A DNA stretch of 34,876 bases from assembly GCA_030591445.1 (NCBI GenBank), contig JAUVBB010000011.1:1-34876 (forward strand), read 5' to 3'. The translations under genes and the position numbers were made by a program. Source of the stretch: Deltaproteobacteria bacterium (GTDB lineage Bacteria > Myxococcota > B64-G9). Below are positions 33,432 to 34,876 of this stretch, piece by piece. The notes under the pieces are model-generated. The model made no database searches and was not told the origin of the DNA. It saw nothing but the letters and a program-made list of their open reading frames with translations. Position 1 is the stretch's first letter; every line of letters begins with the position of its first letter.

Positions 33432-34876
33432 AGGCGTCGCGCCAGTTCGCGGGCAGCACGCAGCACATCTTTTCGTTGCGCGCTCGCCAGGCGTACTTGC
33501 ATTCCGCCTTCGGGGTCAAGCACGATCCGCTCGGATTGTTCTTGGGCCAGGCGGGCCAGCTTGGTGGCGTCGAGGGCAGAGTCGAGATTAAATTTCAGGG
33601 TAAATAAACCGCCTCGATATTCGAGGGTCAGCACGAAGGCCCGCTTGAGTTCGATTCTAAGCAGGGTCAATTCCCAGAGTTTCTCCACCGATTCGGGCGC
33701 GGGACCGAATCGATCAACCATTTCTTGTTCCAGCTCGTATACTTCCTCCTCGTCTTGGGCGCGACTGAGCCGGGCATAAAGGGAAAGGCGCTGGTCCAGA
33801 TCGGCTACATAGTCATCTGGGAGCAGGCCGGCCACCGGCAAAGTGATCTCCGGCTCGATCTCGCCCGTGTTGGTTTGGCCGCGCACCTGGGCCACGGCCC
33901 GTTCCAGCAAACGGCTGTAAAGATCGTAACCCAAGGCGGCGATATGACCGGATTGCGCCTTGCCCAGTAGGTTGCCGGCACCGCGAATCTCCAAATCCTC
34001 GGCGGCGATACGATAACCGTCGCCCACCTCGGTGAAATCGGCCAGTACCTCCAGACGGCGGCGGGCATCGGCGGTGATTGTGCTCAGGCCCGGCACCAAG
34101 AAATAGGCATAAGCGCGATCGGCGGCGCGCCCAACTCGACCGCGAATTTGGTGCAGCTGGGACAAACCAAAATGATCGGCGCGATTGACAATGATGGTAT
34201 TGGCCGAAGGAATATCCAGCCCGGATTCGATGATGGAGGTGCTAACCAGCACATCGATCTCGTGGCGCACAAAACGGCTCATCACCTCTTCGAGTTCCCG
34301 GTCCTTCATTTGTCCGTGGGCGAGAGCGCAGCGTGCCTCCGGGACCACCCGGGCAATAAAACGTTCCATGGCCGGCAAGGAACGTACCCAATTGTGCAAA
34401 AAGAAAACCTGGCCGCCGCGATCTAACTCACGGCGAATGGCCTCTTCCACTACCCGGCGGCTAAAGCGGGTCACCTGGGTGCGCACGCTACGCCGTCCGG
34501 GTGGGGGGGTCTGAATCACGCTGATGTTGCGAATTCCGCTCAGCGACATTTGCAGGGTGCGCGGTAGCGGCGTGGCCGTCAAAGTGAGCACATCCAGGTG
34601 TTCTTTCAGTTTCTTGAGATTCTCTTTGTTGCGCACCCCGAAGCGATGCTCCTCGTCGATGATAACCAGGCCCAGGTCGGCGTAGGCTACATCCGGTCGC
34701 AGCAAGCGATGGGTGCCGATGATTACGTCCACCTTGCCTGCTTGCAGATCCGCAAAGATAAGTTTTTGCTCGGCCGGCCGCACCAGCCGGCAAGCCATCT
34801 CTACCCGCACCGCGCGTTCGGCCAGCCGGGCCCGAAAAGTGGATAGATGCTGCAAGGCCAAGATGGTGGTGGGTAC
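33422..34876 (-). CDS. mfd: Transcription-repair coupling factor Mfd, C-terminal part (cut by right edge)
   Basis: The reading frame is open to the right edge: the last 15 nt read VPTTI upstream of LALQHLSTF, so the track's TTG at 34861 is not the start. Visible translocase motifs are [51 protein letters not shown] and [11 protein letters not shown], followed by the Mfd-type [19 protein letters not shown]. The C-terminal TRCF domain comes last ([21 protein letters not shown]). About 485 of an expected ~1150 residues are present; the UvrB-like and RNA-polymerase-binding domains lie outside. Mfd removes stalled RNA polymerase and recruits UvrA. RecG shares the helicase motifs but not the TRCF C-terminus. 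Confidence 0.95.
   Translation of the reverse strand, partial: VPTTILALQHLSTFRARLAERAVRVEMACRLVRPAEQKLIFADLQAGKVDVIIGTHRLLRPDVAYADLGLVIIDEEHRFGVRNKENLKKLKEHLDVLTLTATPLPRTLQMSLSGIRNISVIQTPPPGRRSVRTQVTRFSRRVVEEAIRRELDRGGQVFFLHNWVRSLPAMERFIARVVPEARCALAHGQMKDRELEEVMSRFVRHEIDVLVSTSIIESGLDIPSANTIIVNRADHFGLSQLHQIRGRVGRAADRAYAYFLVPGLSTITADARRRLEVLADFTEVGDGYRIAAEDLEIRGAGNLLGKAQSGHIAALGYDLYSRLLERAVAQVRGQTNTGEIEPEITLPVAGLLPDDYVADLDQRLSLYARLSRAQDEEEVYELEQEMVDRFGPAPESVEKLWELTLLRIELKRAFVLTLEYRGGLFTLKFNLDSALDATKLARLAQEQSERIVLDPEGGMQVRLASAQRKDVLRAARELARRLQA

Overview
This window is a chromosomal replication-origin region. Every gene family I can identify is housekeeping or chromosome-segregation machinery, and I see no prophage, insertion sequence, CRISPR array, rRNA or tRNA. 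The gene content points to a Gram-negative bacterium: several lipoproteins with lipoboxes, an LD-carboxypeptidase, and YidC with a periplasmic domain. A bactofilin next to ParAB, an MJ0042-type zinc-ribbon membrane protein and a C-x4-C-x9-C-x2-H mini-protein suggest a deltaproteobacterial-grade lineage (Myxococcota, Bdellovibrionota, Desulfobacterota or a neighbouring uncultured phylum). I cannot name a genus or phylum from the sequence alone.

Layout. The likely oriC lies between dnaA (minus, ending leftward) and rpmH (plus), about 17.25-17.67 kb. It carries a tight cluster of four DnaA-box-like 9-mers arranged as two pairs. A second AT-rich, DnaA-box-bearing stretch lies between dnaA and dnaN, so the origin may be bipartite. 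Leftward runs dnaA-dnaN-recF-(SSS-family symporter)-gyrB-fabH. After a lone plus-strand gene of unknown function comes gyrA-(TPR lipoprotein)-atpZ-atpI-atpB-atpE-atpF, closed by a strong rho-independent terminator. The start of an LD-carboxypeptidase gene is cut by the left edge and is absent from the ORF track.

Rightward runs the usual rpmH-rnpA-yidD-yidC-khpB(jag)-(small ORF)-mnmE-mnmG-rsmG-parA-parB-bactofilin series, with many stop/start overlaps. Two perfect copies of the parS palindrome TGTTCCACGTGGAACA bracket mnmG, one at each end of its reading frame. DnaA boxes, parS, ParA/ParB and a bactofilin therefore lie within about 10 kb and make up a complete origin and segregation module.

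Beyond about 27.2 kb is a less conserved stretch: a small zinc-motif protein (minus), a helix-turn-helix protein with a lysine-rich linker, a DPP III/M49-like metallopeptidase lipoprotein, a PilZ-domain protein, a zinc-ribbon polytopic membrane protein, a HIT-family protein, a small lipoprotein, an RluA-type pseudouridine synthase, and the 3' part of mfd cut by the right edge.

Most genes near the origin are transcribed away from it, co-directional with replication. The main exceptions are the unknown gene at 6923-8116 and the minus-strand genes after 27 kb. Several sigma70-type promoters can be read directly. Two of them (for parA and for the unknown gene at 6923) place the -10 hexamer exactly 10 nt before the start codon, which predicts nearly leaderless mRNAs.
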